From positions 47,511,693 to 47,575,692 of the forward strand of contig OX439045.1 of the NCBI GenBank assembly GCA_949317995.1: 64,000 nt of DNA. Direction: 5' to 3'. Made by a program: the position numbers and the translations under genes. Position 1 is the first letter of the stretch. Each line of letters starts with the position of its first letter. The notes below the pieces were generated by a model. That model was given only the letters and a program-made list of their open reading frames with translations, did no database searches and had not been told where the DNA came from. Source of the DNA: Acholoe squamosa. Taxonomy: Eukaryota > Annelida > Polychaeta > Phyllodocida > Polynoidae. Positions 12,941 through 25,806 of this stretch are shown here, piece after piece.

Positions 12941-13090
12941 TTGCATTCATGCATCATGTCAAAAACATAGAGCTGGGACATTCCCAGAGGGTTGGATTGA
13001 TGCATGAGTGCAGTGCTTGTGAGTGCCCTGGTGCGCCACGACAAAGAAGCATAGAATCTGAGGCATCATACGGTCCCTAAAGGGTTAGAA
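12941..13090. repeat. Foldback repeat copy 2, diverged
   Basis: GCATTCATGCATCATGTC followed about 70 bp later by GATGCATGAGTGCAG reproduces the two arms of the family. The intervening and following DNA (CCCTGGTGCG, GAGGCATCATACGG, AAAGGGTTAG) matches motifs that accompany other copies. Confidence 0.55.
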
Positions 13091-15888
13091 CTGAAACAAA
13101 AAAAGGACACTGGGAGCATGTTTAATTCTCTGTGACATTTGGCAGGCAGCAGCTCTTTTTGGACGCCCATCTGAAGCGGGTCACATTAGGTATAATTAGG
13201 GCAGGACGTCTTCCTACAACTGTTGGGAGGTTTTAAGGAGAGGTATTTATTTATCAACAAGGGGTAGTGAATTTTTGCGTTGATGGCCAATTTCAACTTT
13301 CAGGTCCAGGTTGGGCACAATTTCCTCATTCCTCTATTCTGGAAGTGCAGACAATTTTCAGCCCCATTTGAATTTTTGCAACGAGCAAGCTCTATAAAGG
13401 GGTAACATTTCTATGCCCCCTTGAGAGTGGTGATATCTTTTCGCATCTCCCAAACGCACCATCCCCGGAGTGCGTAGCTAGTAAATGACCACTCCCTGAG
13501 TTTCTCCATGTTTTAATTACCGGCCAAGACGTACGTGATAACTACCCAAAACTTTAGTGAGTGTGGGGGTGCGATGGTGAAAGGATTGTCAGGAAAAAGA
13601 TGATTTCTAAGAGTAATCCGACATGGCTTTCAATTAGGTATAGACCACCAAAAAAAGTGGGTATTACATGTGGGATGATCATATAATTATGCTTTAATGC
13701 AAAGATGCAAAAAAAAAAAAAAAAAGAATCATGGCAATTATATCACACTTTATCAGCACGACAGACTTATATCACATCTCATACTTATATCACTAATATA
13801 GTTACCATTAGCATCGCTTTTCACAGCGTGATTCAAGCTGCATTCTATAAGGATAATTTATATACTTCCCATTTTTCTGATAAAGAACAAGATATCAAGT
13901 CACCTCTAGAGAAAATTCCCTCATAGAGACTATCCGCATTTGAGTCAATGACCTATCCCCTCCACTCCCATTGGCAGGTAGCGCAAGGAACGGGATGTAG
14001 GGAAGCATCATTTGATAGTGGAGATATTGGGGACCAGGAATTTATTATCAGGAGAACCTGTATCTAATCTAAAAGAATATGAGCATTCAATCTACTAAAA
14101 CGAATTTTACCTGAACTTACCGGACTCCCTCCTCCTCCGAAAAAAATAAGAACAATTAAAATAAGAAAATGAAAATAAAGACGCTATTGAATATTACCCC
14201 CAGGTTCGCTGTTCTGTCAACAGTATTCAAATAGATTGTGAGCTAAGATAAAATTGAGATACATAGGACAAAGAAATGACACTACTCATTCTAGCTGCAA
14301 TCCATGGAGGGGTGTAGAAATACAAGGTATGTAGTTACCATGGCATTGTAGAATTCCTTCGGAAAGGACTATGCTATCTACAGTCCAAATAAAACACATT
14401 AGCTGCTTCTCTACTTTAATTAAACCTGAAGTACTTTTGGTGAAAGGTGAACCCTCTTTCAATCCATTTTCTTTTAGGAACCTAAAGTGTCCATCAGAAC
14501 TGTGGGCAGATCAGTAAAAGCACCGCCCTCCCACTCAAAACACGCCTACCGCAGCGCGTCTCTTGTCTTCCTTTTGCCGCCCTTTCTAGCCGAAGCAGAC
14601 GACATTTGGCTCGCGTGTCTGATAGCTGCGTCTGTCCTTTGAGGGGCGCTCTACCTAATCCACACGGACACTTGGGCATACTGGGGACTCTCTGCCCAGC
14701 CCTTGATGTCCACATCGGCCTTGAAAGGTCAGAGGCGATCTACTTTATAGTGGACTGTCTTGACACAGGGTCACGGGGACACAAAATAAATACAGCAAAA
14801 ATCTCTTGAGCAGGTCAGACAGAGGGTCTCATGAAGAGAGCAGGTCACTGATGTCATTCTGATATATCTTAAAAGCACTGTACGAAAGCATTCTTAGAAA
14901 GGTTGGTTAATCATGAAATGTCATGATGGATTTTCCTTTTTGAGAAAGGGGGATCCCAACACTAATCAATAAAGGAGGAACATGTACCTGCTGAAATTTC
15001 CTTAGTTGGTTAACGCCTCTGTAACGATGGAAAACCCATTTTGCCCGAGCGGCATGGTAAGGCCCATTGTACAAACATGGGGGGGGGGGGGTTACATCTA
15101 AAGTACACTTCATTGAAAATTCGACTTTCTAGAACCATCAGTATGGTCTCCAGAATCTTAATCCTTATAGCGCACATATAGGGCATATGCAGGGTGCACT
15201 ATAGACCAATCAAGCCTCACCATATCGTTTTATAATATCTTATCCTTTAGGATGGCACAGTGCTAATGATGGTACCACTAGATCTGCCTGATATAAAACT
15301 TTTACCATGCCAAAATTGAAGCAGATTAATAGCTGCACACATCAAATGACCATTCTGGTGCTGATTAATTGAAATCCTGCACCAACCTGGGTGTCCCCCT
15401 TTATGTCTTTAACATTTCGTTGTAGCCAGGCAGGTATCCTAAACTGACTAACACATCAGCCACAAGGAAGGTTGTTGACTTTTCTACTCCCTATCTTTCC
15501 CTGTAGTATCTCATAAAAATAAGGAGCCTACAAAACCTGATCTGACTGACCAGGCCCAAGGTGGAGTTTAGACGCCAAGACACTTCTCATGGTCACGTGA
15601 GGCAGCCATAAGCTCTGCTGATTGCTGGTAGGGAGTGTGTCGTGGGGACCCCTAGTGGTGAGTGGCCGTGTTAACGGGTTGCCACCTGCTCCACCGTGGT
15701 AAGGGGTAACAGCCAGAAGTGGTCTCCCAAGCCACCACCATGGGGTCAGTGACCATTTCCGGTCACGACAACGCCTCTGTGCACAAAACAATTTCTACTT
15801 CCGGTGTTTATCCAGGACTGTGATCGGATAAGAAAATAGTAGAGCTGGACATACGTTCTCTCCTTACCAGTCAATTTATAGCCTACCA
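13091..15888. other. Unassigned DNA with one CpG-rich patch
   Basis: No gene recognised. A 17-bp A run lies at about 13709. A short CpG-rich patch at roughly 14520-14660 is open in both directions, but neither frame resembles a known protein. An 11-bp G run lies at about 15080. A second GC-rich stretch at 15590-15770 contains no recognised motif. Confidence 0.5.
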
Positions 15889-16038
15889 TAAACAAAGTTA
15901 GCAGTGCGACTTATACGCAAGGAATTTATACTACAGAAAAGTATTAAACTGCCTAAAATATGACCCCCCCCAGGTGTGCCTTATAGGCCCTACGTCTGGC
16001 ATGGGGTCAGGAAGTGCCTTATACGTAAGATATCACGG
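15889..16038. mobile_element. Degenerate MITE of the 'cgccttata' family
   Basis: GTGCGACTTATACGCAAGG, AGGTGTGCCTTATAGG and AAGTGCCTTATACGTAAG, ending ATATCACGGTA, match the ends of the better preserved element at 63001-63291. The left terminus is too diverged to place exactly. Confidence 0.5.
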
Positions 16039-17117
16039 TATACATGCTGAATAATTATCTTCGTCAAATGGAGGGGAAGGTTATGTTCTCCGTATCTTTC
16101 TATCCAGGAGCACACCTCTATTGGCTAGTGCAGTAGATTTAGTGAATAACGCTCTGCCCATATAGACCGCATTGTTTGTTTTATTACAAGTAGCCCAATG
16201 GGCTGTCTTCAGACAAAATCCTAGAAATGCTGGGATGGCCTACTACCCACAAACACAACAATGATTTTGTAAATGATAGCTTTCTGGCCCGTATCAAGTG
16301 ATGTCAGTTTATTCTCACAGTTACATTCGAGTATCGTATGAATGAAAGATGTGATGAAGTCTTACTGGGATCCTCAGCAATCGTGCTCATGTTGCTCCAT
16401 TCTTACTCTTAAGCACTGATTCCACCGAAGCCGATGAAAAGAATCGGCCCGATTTAAATTTGACTTTAATCAGATTTGAGAGAAATAATGGATCAAAGTT
16501 CACGAATTTATGGTAAATTCCCAATGTATTTCCAATGTCTGGTTTTGTGTGAAATCCACCCTAATAGTATTCTTTTCTATATACGTTTGCAGATAGAAAA
16601 TCGTCAGGCTAGCACAAAACGGCCTGACTGGCGGCAGTGGAACCAGCCCTTAAGTCAACCAATAGGCCCCTATGTGATCATCAATTACATAAGTAGCAAG
16701 ACTGTTGAATTGAAGTATGGAGTATGTAGATAAGCCTATTAAGCCTACATTAACAGTCAACTCCAGCCTATCAACCTCCTCCTCCACTCCTACATCTCCT
16801 GACATAACTCAATCAGAACCACCAAATGAGGCGTTCAACACCGAGTCTCACATGGGGGCGCTGACAGCAATATTAATGATGGATCACTCTCCTAGCATGT
16901 CTTAAGTCTCTTTTGATATGATGACAAACAGTAACCAAGTGTTCTATGGAGAGTGTGGGCACTTGACAGAAACAACCTCTTGGCGCCTTTAGGTGTGGTA
17001 GGTATAAGGGCTACTTACTGTATGTCTAATAATTATGATTAATAAATGTAGGTGGTATATTGTGCATATTGACTCCACTTCTCTATACTGCTATAATACA
17101 TGGTATATCTGTATGAT
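16039..17117. other. Unassigned DNA, weak exon candidate near 16590-16900
   Basis: A possible splice acceptor (TTTGCAG at about 16589) precedes an open frame of about 47 codons ending at 16733. An overlapping frame (16717-16905) is Ser/Thr/Pro-rich. Neither resembles a family I recognise, and no donor or start is convincing. Confidence 0.3.
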
Positions 17118-18284
17118 GTCTCCATTATCTCTATACTACTTACACTGTGTGCCTGCATATTGTTACCATTTCTCTATACTACTTGCACTGTGTGCCTGTA
17201 TAATCTCCATTTCTCTATACTACTTGCACTGTGTGCCTGTAAAATCTCCATTTATCTATACTACTTGCACTGTGTGCCTGTATGTTGTCTCCATTTCTCT
17301 ATACTACTTGCACTGTGTGCCTGTATATTGTCTCCATTTCTCTATACTACTTACACTCCATGCCTGTATATTGTCTCTATTTCTCTATACTACTTGCACT
17401 CTGTGCCTGCATATTTTTACCATTTCTCTATACTACTTGCACCGTGTGCCTGTATATTGTCTCCATTTCTCTATACTACTTGCACTCTGTGCCTGCATAT
17501 TGTCTCCATTTCTCTATACTACTTGCACTGTGTGCCAGTATATTGTCTCCATTTCTCTATACTACTTGCACTCCGTGCCTGTATATTGTCTCCATTTCTC
17601 TATACTACTTCCACTGTGTGCCTGTATATTGTCTCCATTTCTCTATACTACTTGCACTCCGTGCCTGTATATTGTCTCCATTTCTCTATACTACTTGCAC
17701 TCCGTGCCTGTATATTGTCTCCATTTCTCTATACTACTTCCACTGTGTGCCTGTATATTGTCTCCATTTCTCTATACTACTTGCACTCTGTGCCTGCATA
17801 TTTTTACCATTTCTCTATACTACTTGCACCGTGTGCCTCTATATTGTCTCCATTTCTCTATACTACTTGCACTCTGTGCCTGCATATTGTTACCATTTCT
17901 CTATACTACTTGCACTCTGTGCCTGCATATTGTTACCATTTCTCTATACTACTTGCACTCTGTGCCTGCATATTGTTACCATTTCTCTATACTACTTGCA
18001 CTCTGTGCCTGCATATTTTTACCATTTCTCTATACTACTTGCACTCTGTGCCTGTATATTGTCTCCATTTCTCTATACTACTTGCACTCTGTGCCTGTAT
18101 ATATTGTTACCATTTCTCTATACTACTTGCACTCTGTGCCTGCATATTGTTACCATTTCTCTATACTACTTGCACTCTGTGCCTGTATATATTGTTACCA
18201 TTTATCTATACTACTTGCACTCTGTGCCTGTATATATTGTTACCATTTCTCTATACTACTTGCACTCTGTGCCTGCATATTTAA
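17118..18284. repeat. 43-bp minisatellite, about 27 copies
   Basis: Units carry CCATTTCTCTATACTACTTG, CACTSTGTGCCTG and either TATATTGTCT or CATATTGTTA. Most are 43 bp. Some later units are 45 bp because of an extra TA in TATATATTG. Variant types alternate (TGTCTCC versus TGTTACC, TGCACTG versus TGCACTC), and a block of two to three units near 17560-17770 recurs, so copies spread in blocks. Because 43 is not a multiple of three and the unit has no stop in any forward frame, three overlapping frames of about 390-425 codons arise. All encode the same cyclic peptide and none is likely to be a gene. Confidence 0.95.
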
Positions 18285-18728
18285 TTTTTCTCAATTTCAA
18301 CCAATCCGATAATTCCCAGTATTCACTGCAAAATTGCATGGGTACATTATATGAAATTCAAAATTTTCTGGCAGTGCTTGTACCGCCAGGTACAAGATCA
18401 AGCAATGTCGGTCCCATTAGGGCTCCCACCTTTGGCCTATAGTGAATGGTAGACTCTTAATGGGTGATAAGTTTTGATATACTGTGTCCACTTATTTATT
18501 TACTCTACTCATATATCATTCATTGTTTTTGCTAAGAGTCTAGAGACCTATTTAGAGGAGTTTACGGCTGGTCTTGTGTTGCATGTGCATTGAAGTAAAT
18601 CAATTCCTTACCTTATGAATATAACTAACTCTGTTTTCTAAGCAGACTTGTATTCTGCATACCAATGCTCTTGGCTTGTGCTACTTTGACTATACATGCC
18701 ATTGTCAGAGACATAGGAAGCAAATCTT
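18285..18728. other. Unassigned DNA
   Basis: AT-rich flank between the 43-bp minisatellite and the G-rich element. No feature recognised. Confidence 0.5.
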
Positions 18729-19050
18729 CGTTGGGGGGGGGGGGGCCAGGGGGCCCCCAACTCAGCCACCATGAATTATCGGTTTGAATGTGCTAGTGTT
18801 GATGCATGGCAGTATGGTATTTATCTAAAAGATAATTCCTTGATTGTTTATCTTTATCCAATGCTGGCAGTTTCCCTATCCTAATGACATAATATTCCAT
18901 TTGAGTGGTGTGCTGTGGAAATATTTTGTACATTTCATAATGAGGCTTGACACATTTATTTTTTTTGGGGGGGGGGCCCAGACATATTCAGGCCCAACCT
19001 CCTCTGTGATTGGGGGGGGGGCGGGCCCCCCTGGCTCCCCCTTTTCCTAC
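18729..19050. mobile_element. Probable MITE with G/C-rich inverted ends, about 320 bp
   Basis: The left side has a G run followed by GGCCAGGGGGCCCCCAA. The right side has a G run, then GGGCCCCCCTGGCTCCCCC, the approximate inverse. The interior is AT-rich and non-coding. Similar G-run-bounded inverted elements occur at 59588-59638 and 62606-62902. Exact termini and target duplication are not resolved. Confidence 0.4.
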
Positions 19051-21117
19051 CCCCCTGATTGTATTTGCAATGCAACGTGCAGACATTAGACATGATTTTG
19101 CACAAATTGGGAGTCACTCACGCCAATGATTTCTTTAATGGTATCATTCAAAAGCAGCAGAAATCAGCACTACTACATTCCTTTGTCTAAAGTTAATCTT
19201 AAATAATGTATACATTCACATGAGGCCCCTCTGAGCATTTGGTCCCCCATCCCTTCTGTCACAACCGCTAAATACCAGTGGTAAGGGAACAGTAGTGACA
19301 TACACGTAGGGGGAGGGTGGGCAGCTTCAAGCTCCTCAATTATTCACAGCCAGGCTGGTATTGTTGGGGATTAGGCACAGAGACGTCATATCTGACGTCC
19401 ACTGACTTATCTTGGTCAAACACACAATATTCAGCCAAATGTCGTCTGCCACAGTAATTAATATCATTATGGGGTGGACAGGACCCGGATAGAAGGGTAG
19501 CTTGAAGGAAAATTGGCACATGTTGTCAGGACTTCATTTATGTCAGATATCTTCACTGATTTTAGAATGAAAATAACTTAAAATCACCCATATATTCATA
19601 GAATGTACTTTCGGGTTCACTACAATAATTTTGGATACATGTATATGCCTCCATGATATCCACCAACATACATGAATAATAGTAGTACATATTCTACTCT
19701 CATCGATCATAAGTCATACAGGACCTCACTGGACAATGTACACATACATACAGCTATGGCAATATTCAGCTTTGGTCTTGGTTATTAGGTCCATAAAATA
19801 TGATCTGCTGCATTATGTTATTATGAGTAAACGGCACTCACAATATATACTTATTACTAACACGACAACCGCCCATCCCATAATCAATTACAACTGCACA
19901 GTCTCCCAGCTACAGGACACACATCATAAAACGCATTCAACCTACCATGCAATGGTGTATACATGTCCAGATCACGTTCCCAGTCAACACTTTACTTGCA
20001 GTGCCCATTAATTTTCTTTCCCTCCTATTTGCCCGGCTTCTAACTGTACCTTTTGTGTTTAGCAGTAATGTGATATGATCATGTAACCTCATTGGTGCAC
20101 CTAGCCCGATCCTTTATGACTAATTAGAGACACTGCACTAAAAAGGAACAATGCCCCTTGCTATCTTATGCATTTGTAGTCTATAACAGTAATGGCGAGC
20201 ATAGGCCTATAGGATCCAAACCTTTATTGGTGAGGGAGCAGTACAATAAGCCATATGTGTGGCCGACGTGGCATACCCTGCTCAGAGATGAAGTATACAG
20301 CTTTACCGGAAGATTTTTTCAAGACTCCTGGTATTGGCTGATAATATTAATTAAGAGATACATTGATTGGTCTGCGTCCATGTTCATGGGGGCCACAGCA
20401 ATAAATAGCGGCCTACACAAAAAGGTAATTTACTTCATGTCAGCACAGTTTGTATATTAGATATATTCCCAACAGAGCAATTACAGTTTACAAAGTTAAG
20501 TCATTACACGTAGCAGTAATCCGTCCAAGCCCCCCTCCCCCATCCACACACCCCATGCACCCAGGACTCATCCATCAGGGGCCTGATGAGCGGTATCATG
20601 TATGCACGCCTCATGAAGCCCCTGAACGGTGTCATGTCCATACGCCCCACTGCCCAGGCGCAGATCGATACTTGTTGTAGATCAGGCTCTGACAATAATG
20701 TGGGATCAATACACAAAATGACCAATCAGAGGACGGCCCGAGCTGAGCTGCTCACAGGGGCTGAACTGCTCTATGTATGGTCTCTTTGCCACAACCTCTT
20801 CTAATAATGGGAATTAGAAGCTCTAATGGTAGACTTGGTCCCTCAGATTTACCCAAAAGTCAGCTAGTAAATATAGGTACTGGCATATAATTTTAAAAAG
20901 GTTTGAAATGTTCTAGTCTTGGTCAAATGTTTTAGATCTCTTTAATAGCTTTCCAGATTCTTTTGGATAATGTTCGTACCTTATCTAGATCGAGAGAAAT
21001 AACCTATCACATAATCATACTAAAGGGCAATTTTGTTCAAAATTGAACACGAAATGCTAAGGTGTGCCCTGCTTTGGTAGGCCAGGTGTGTTAACCTGAA
21101 ACACACACCTTTTTTGC
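19051..21117. other. Unassigned DNA
   Basis: No gene recognised. Around 20570-20640 an approximately 40-bp phrase (CCTGATGAGCGGTATCATGT and CCCTGAACGGTGTCATGTCC) is repeated imperfectly. Confidence 0.5.
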
Positions 21118-21250
21118 CCCATCATGCATGATACATGAATTCCGACCTATTGAGTCTACTCACCAGTCCAGTATAATTATATAGGATGGCCAAGAAGAGC
21201 GCTGGTGAACAGACTCACCAGCACAGCATCCATGTATGCTGATAAATGTA
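21118..21250. repeat. Foldback repeat copy 3, diverged
   Basis: CATCATGCATGATACATGAA marks one arm. CGCTGGTGAACAGACTCACCAGC forms an internal hairpin, followed by CAGCATCCATGTATG. Arrangement and motifs match the other family members. Confidence 0.5.
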
Positions 21251-23261
21251 AAATCCACCATGGTGGTATCATCTTTAACTATCCAGGGCAAAGTCGCGGT
21301 CAGGTTATTATATGAGGCAGTCATTCACATTTGATCCCTTAATTGCATACTCCAAAACCAAAATCATCAATCGATAAAGGTAACATCGTCCATATAAAGT
21401 CCTACCAAGAAGTTCCCCCACTTGGCATTAAGTCCAAGGGGCATCATGCAGAACATACCATAGCCATCATCATACACCTCCCCTACTTAAGTGTTCTCTA
21501 TATAGACCTTACTAACAACACACAGGGCCTCTTCATTATCCCACTACCCCACACTAGGCACCACGGTCAGCCCACTCCATTGCCGCCTCCTGCACCCTCC
21601 TAGGAGTGTGTGAGGAGAGACTCACAAACAAATACAGATGCGTGTCTTGGTCCTGGAGGTGCCTGAGCGCCGTGAGACCAATAAGGGGTAGTGGGTCGAG
21701 TGATGGCGGCCGTCAGGAATAATAAGAGAGGGCATCGCTCTCATAAAGCCTCTGTGAATGGCGGGAAAATGCCGTCTGCTCGTGTGGAAATGGAGCAAAG
21801 AAAACAATCTGCAGATTGCCTGGATTCTCTCCATCTTGGGGATGTATGCGATGAGATAAAGTGGATGTCACGGGTGTACAATTAATTTCTAGAGGAGGAT
21901 TCTCTGATGTGATACTGTAGATGAAATCTAACTTAGACCTATAAGTTACATGCCCTTTTTTAATTTTCGATTCAACAATATAGAGCAGTCCAATTCTATA
22001 GCAGTCCATGTTATTATATGTGTATATATCAAAACTGTGAGTGTGTATGTCCATTATTATAAGCTTAGGTTTTATCAGCAGGAAGGATTTAATACCTAAC
22101 CTGCCTGCTCACAGATATAAAACTATGGAACTATAACTATAGAACAATAGAACTATATCTGTAGAACAATAGAACTAGACCTACACCTTTTGGCAGAATT
22201 AGTTACGCCTTGTGCTTTGGTTTGGTTTGGTTTGGTTGATTTTACCTGCATCTGTTGGACGCAGTAACACCTCCAAACATGTATGCTACATCACTGGGCT
22301 CCTAATATTGCAATGACACGCTTGTTTATGGTCCTAAGACTCCAAATAAAGCAATGCCACGTCACGACTCCTAATAATCCATTCTGATTGATGGTTATAT
22401 ACAGGGGCTATGTACTTAGTGAGGGGAATAATCAAATTGATTCTGTTACTGGGATCTTATAAAGGCAAAGAACAAGCTCCTGACCAATTACCACACTGTA
22501 CCTCTTGTGGGATTATAAGCACTTCAGGGTCATTATACGGCCTGAAAATTGGACATTTAGAGACCCCCCCCAACCACATCACATAGGCCATATCTGGCCA
22601 ATTGATGAAAGACCACTACTTGAACTTATTGCCCCTACTTACACTAATATGAGCCGCTAGTCTGTCTGGGACATTTGGATTATGTCTGGACATTTTAATT
22701 ACCTGTAGGGGCTTTGTCTCCACATCGAAGATCAACAAGGCAAAAGGGACCTCAGTGAGGCAGCATAGAGGATCTTTTAGCCTTGATGATCCACATACAT
22801 GTTTAGGGAAAAGGATACACCATTGCTAAAGCAAAACTTATGAGTCTTGACTTTACCTACCCCGAAAAACACCTTTTCTGTATTTTTTTTCTCAAAAATA
22901 AGAACACAGAAATACATATCTTGTATAGTATTCCACATTTCAATACTTAGATGTTATATGAAAGAAAAATCATTTGAACTGGCCAATACTGCCGCCTTCT
23001 CATTCAGTACATTACACTGACTTCAATTAGAACTGTCTTGACTTTTGGCAAACTTTTTTTTTTGAAAGCTTGTTTCTTCTAAATGTTTACATAAAACCTA
23101 TAAACAAACACATGAAATAAAAGCTTATTGCCCATAGAACACACTGGAACATGCATTTTTAACATTAGATGTATATTCTTATAAGAAAAAACAGCACAAA
23201 TCCCAGAAATGCTACCAAATTCGTGGCCGAGACCTCAACTACCTAAGTGCTTACTTTTAAT
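21251..23261. other. Unassigned DNA
   Basis: No gene recognised. Small features are three AGAACAATAGAACTA-type short repeats at 22130-22175 and a (GGTTT)n run at 22217-22235. The latter is followed by GATTTTAC; the phrase TTTGGTTGATTTTAC recurs at about 42443, which may mark a shared retroposon fragment. Confidence 0.5.
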
Positions 23262-23294
23262 TTATAGCGGTATAGAGTTAATAGAAGTGATAGC

Positions 23295-23927
23295 ATGTGG
23301 GAAGAACAACAGAGGGGGGGGGGTCTCTGTATTTATTTAAAGGAAGGTATTAAATATTCAGAGTATACATTCCATGAGCTAAACCAAAGTTCTAATGACA
23401 TAGAATGTCAGGTGGTTATAATACAAAACCAATTTATAAAAAACTTTGTCGTCGTAAATGTATACCGACCACCTGATGGCACAGTGGAAGAATTCTGCAG
23501 AATTCTTGGTAATATAGTTGAAAATATTGTCTCAATAAGGCGGTTGGAGGTTTATGTCATGGGGGATATGAATATAAATACCCTGGTGAATAATGATGAG
23601 AAAAGACTATTAATGGTTACAATGCAGAGTCTTGGGACGAAAAACTGGATATATGAGCCAACAAGATATCCCCTGGAGGGTGACCCCTCTTGCTTAGATT
23701 TAATTTTTACCAACTCAGATGATGTAACAGCAGCAGGGGTGTCTGATGAAAATATTTCGGATCATGAATTAGTCTATATAATAAGGAAAAAGGTACGCAT
23801 TAAACGACCCATTGTATCTTTTAGGGGCCGGTCTTATAAGAACTATAGTAAAAAGGTGTTTGTACAATATTTAAGGGACACTGACTGGTCAATTATTGAC
23901 CAAACAGATGACCCTGTAACATGTTAG
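23295..23927 (+). pseudogene. LINE apurinic-like endonuclease domain, partial
   Basis: This 210-codon stretch is the C-terminal two-thirds of an exonuclease-endonuclease-phosphatase domain. Visible motifs are YRPPDG at residues 57-62, GDMNIN at 90-95 (GDFN-type metal-binding motif), LDLIFTN at 134-140 and SDH at 155-157 (catalytic His). The N-terminal motifs carrying the first metal-binding residues are missing because of the 5' truncation. The frame actually enters from upstream of the ATG at 23295, so that ATG is not the native start. A stop ends it at 23925-23927. The same frame family resumes in the linker downstream. Confidence 0.88.
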
Positions 23928-23984
23928 GACATTTTTATAGAACGCATAAGATCTTTTCTAAACATTCACTGCCCAGTTAAAGAC

Positions 23985-24548
23985 ATGAAAATAAGAAAAA
24001 AAAGGTATGAATGGATTACACATGATATGCTGGAACGTATTATTGAAAAGGATAGGTTACGAAAAGAAGCAAAAAAAGTCAGGAGTCCAGAGAATTGGAA
24101 AAGGGCTACAAGGGCAAGGAATGATGTTAACAAAGAAATGTCTCTGGCTAAACAGGAGCACATGAAAAATGAATGTGAGGCCAACAGGAAAAATAGTAAA
24201 AAGTTTTGGGCTGTTTTACAAAAAGTTATAGGGAAAACAAAAAAACAACAAGATATTAGGTTGATTGATGGAGATAATGAGGTGGCTTTTGAAAATACCC
24301 CTGATTACATTAATGAATTCTTTGGAAATATAGGAAATAAACTGGCAAGTACCATGAATGCCCCATGGTTTTACAACGGCCCAATATGTGATACAAAGTT
24401 AGAAAACATAGAAATATCAATGGTTGATTTAATGAAACATATTAATGAGATTAATATTTCAAAACCATCCGGAATTCAATATATCCAAACAAAAATCTTG
24501 AAATTAAGTTTTAGGACATGTCCACAGCAACTAATAAAAGTATTATGA
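23985..24548 (+). pseudogene. LINE linker between endonuclease and reverse transcriptase
   Basis: A Lys/Arg/Glu-rich 187-codon segment with the usual linker signatures: WITHDML near the start, a helical KEAKK...RATRARNDVNKE region, KKFWAVLQKVIGK and YINEFFGNIGNKL. It joins the endonuclease upstream and the first reverse-transcriptase fragment downstream. A frameshift near 24540 separates it from that fragment. Confidence 0.85.
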
Positions 24549-24877
24549 GGAAAATTATAGCCACCTCTCGCATCCCTCCGGATTGGAAAAGTGGTACGGT
24601 GACTCCACTTCCAAAAGGGGGAGACCCAACGTTGCTGACAAATTATAGACTTATAACAGTGCTCCCACTCCCCTCTAAATTAATGGAAAGGATAATCCAT
24701 GCAAAAGTGTTAAATCATTTACAACAAAATGGGTTATTAACAAAAAATCAAGGTAGTTATCTTCCTGGCCTATCAACTATAGATAGAGTATCCAAATTTT
24801 CAAATGATATATTAAGGGACAGAAATTCAGGTCTTACAACTGTGGCAGTGTTTGTCGACATGCAAAAAGCTTTTTGA
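24518..24877 (+). pseudogene. LINE reverse transcriptase, N-terminal part
   Basis: It contains IPPDWKSGTVTPLPKGGDP, NYRLITVLPLPSKLMERII and FVDMQKAF, the last carrying the first catalytic Asp of the palm. The usual NYRPIS motif is changed to NYRLIT. The frame breaks directly after QKAF; the expected D-T-I-N continues in another frame and then jumps to the VPQG block, so about 50 codons of the palm are deleted. This copy could not encode a working polymerase. Confidence 0.88.
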
Positions 24878-24891
24878 TACCATAAATACCA

Positions 24892-25806
24892 GTGTCATGT
24901 GGAGTGCCCCAGGGATCAGTCCTGGGGCCTCTACTGTTCCTCGTATATATGAACGATCTTGTTAATGAGCTCAGACATGCAAAAGTTTATATGTACACGG
25001 ATGACACAGTGATATATACATCAGCAAAGACAGTTGAGATGGCTGAAGCCATCCTCCAGCCTGAAATGCAGAATTTCTCTGATTGGTGTTTAGCGAATAA
25101 GTTGTCTGTAAATGTCAAAAAAACAAAAACAATGGTTTTTCAGGCAAAACAAAACAAAGAATTTGACAAGCAGACCACTCTCTCGCTGAACAATACCTTA
25201 TTACTCCAAGTAACTACCTATAAATATCTGGGAATTACCCTGGACAAGGAGCTGAATTATACATCTCATATAAATGGTATTATTAAAACGGTTGCGTTCA
25301 GGTCCTACCAATTAAGACATACAGTAAACTTCCTCCCACAAGATGTTCTTCTTTTGATATATAAGACACACATATTGCCATTATTTGACCAAGGGGATGT
25401 TTTATATACACATGGTAACAAGACGCTTTTAAAAGAATTACAGATTTTACAAAATAGATGTATCAAATCATGTCTTAAGCTACCAACACTAACCCCAACT
25501 TTAGATATTCATCAAAGAACTAATATCCCATATTTAAAATTTAGAAGAGAAGCCCACCTACGTAATTACTCTTTCAAGATTTCACAAGATGTGTTCAATA
25601 TAAAGGTACCAACTAGAGTAACAAGGCAGAGTGTTGAGCCAATCTTGAAGATAAACTTGGCAAATTGTGTAAGTTATGAAAGAAGTCTTGAATGTGCTGC
25701 AGCCTTTTACTGGAATCACTTGCCCGAGGAAATTAGGGCGATAAGGGATAAAACAAAATTCAAAAAACGTACAAAAGTTGACCTCTTGGATGATATTAGG
25801 GAATAG
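24892..25806 (+). pseudogene. LINE reverse transcriptase, C-terminal part
   Basis: SCGVPQGSVLGPLLFLVYMN opens the fragment. The catalytic box reads YTDDT at residues 35-39, where related elements usually have F/YADD. Downstream are the thumb motif YLGITLD and the C-terminal region ending near CAAAFYWNHLPEEIRAI, typical of the CR1/Jockey group. The frame is intact for 304 codons to the stop at 25804-25806. Confidence 0.9.

Noticed and set aside
17035-18442. Three overlapping plus-strand ORFs of 386-425 codons
   Set aside because: They are the three frames of one 43-bp minisatellite with no stop in the unit; there is no start context, domain or bias toward one frame.
20158-20460. 100-codon plus-strand ORF
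   Set aside because: No ATG in good context, no domain and no splice support; AT-rich chance frame.
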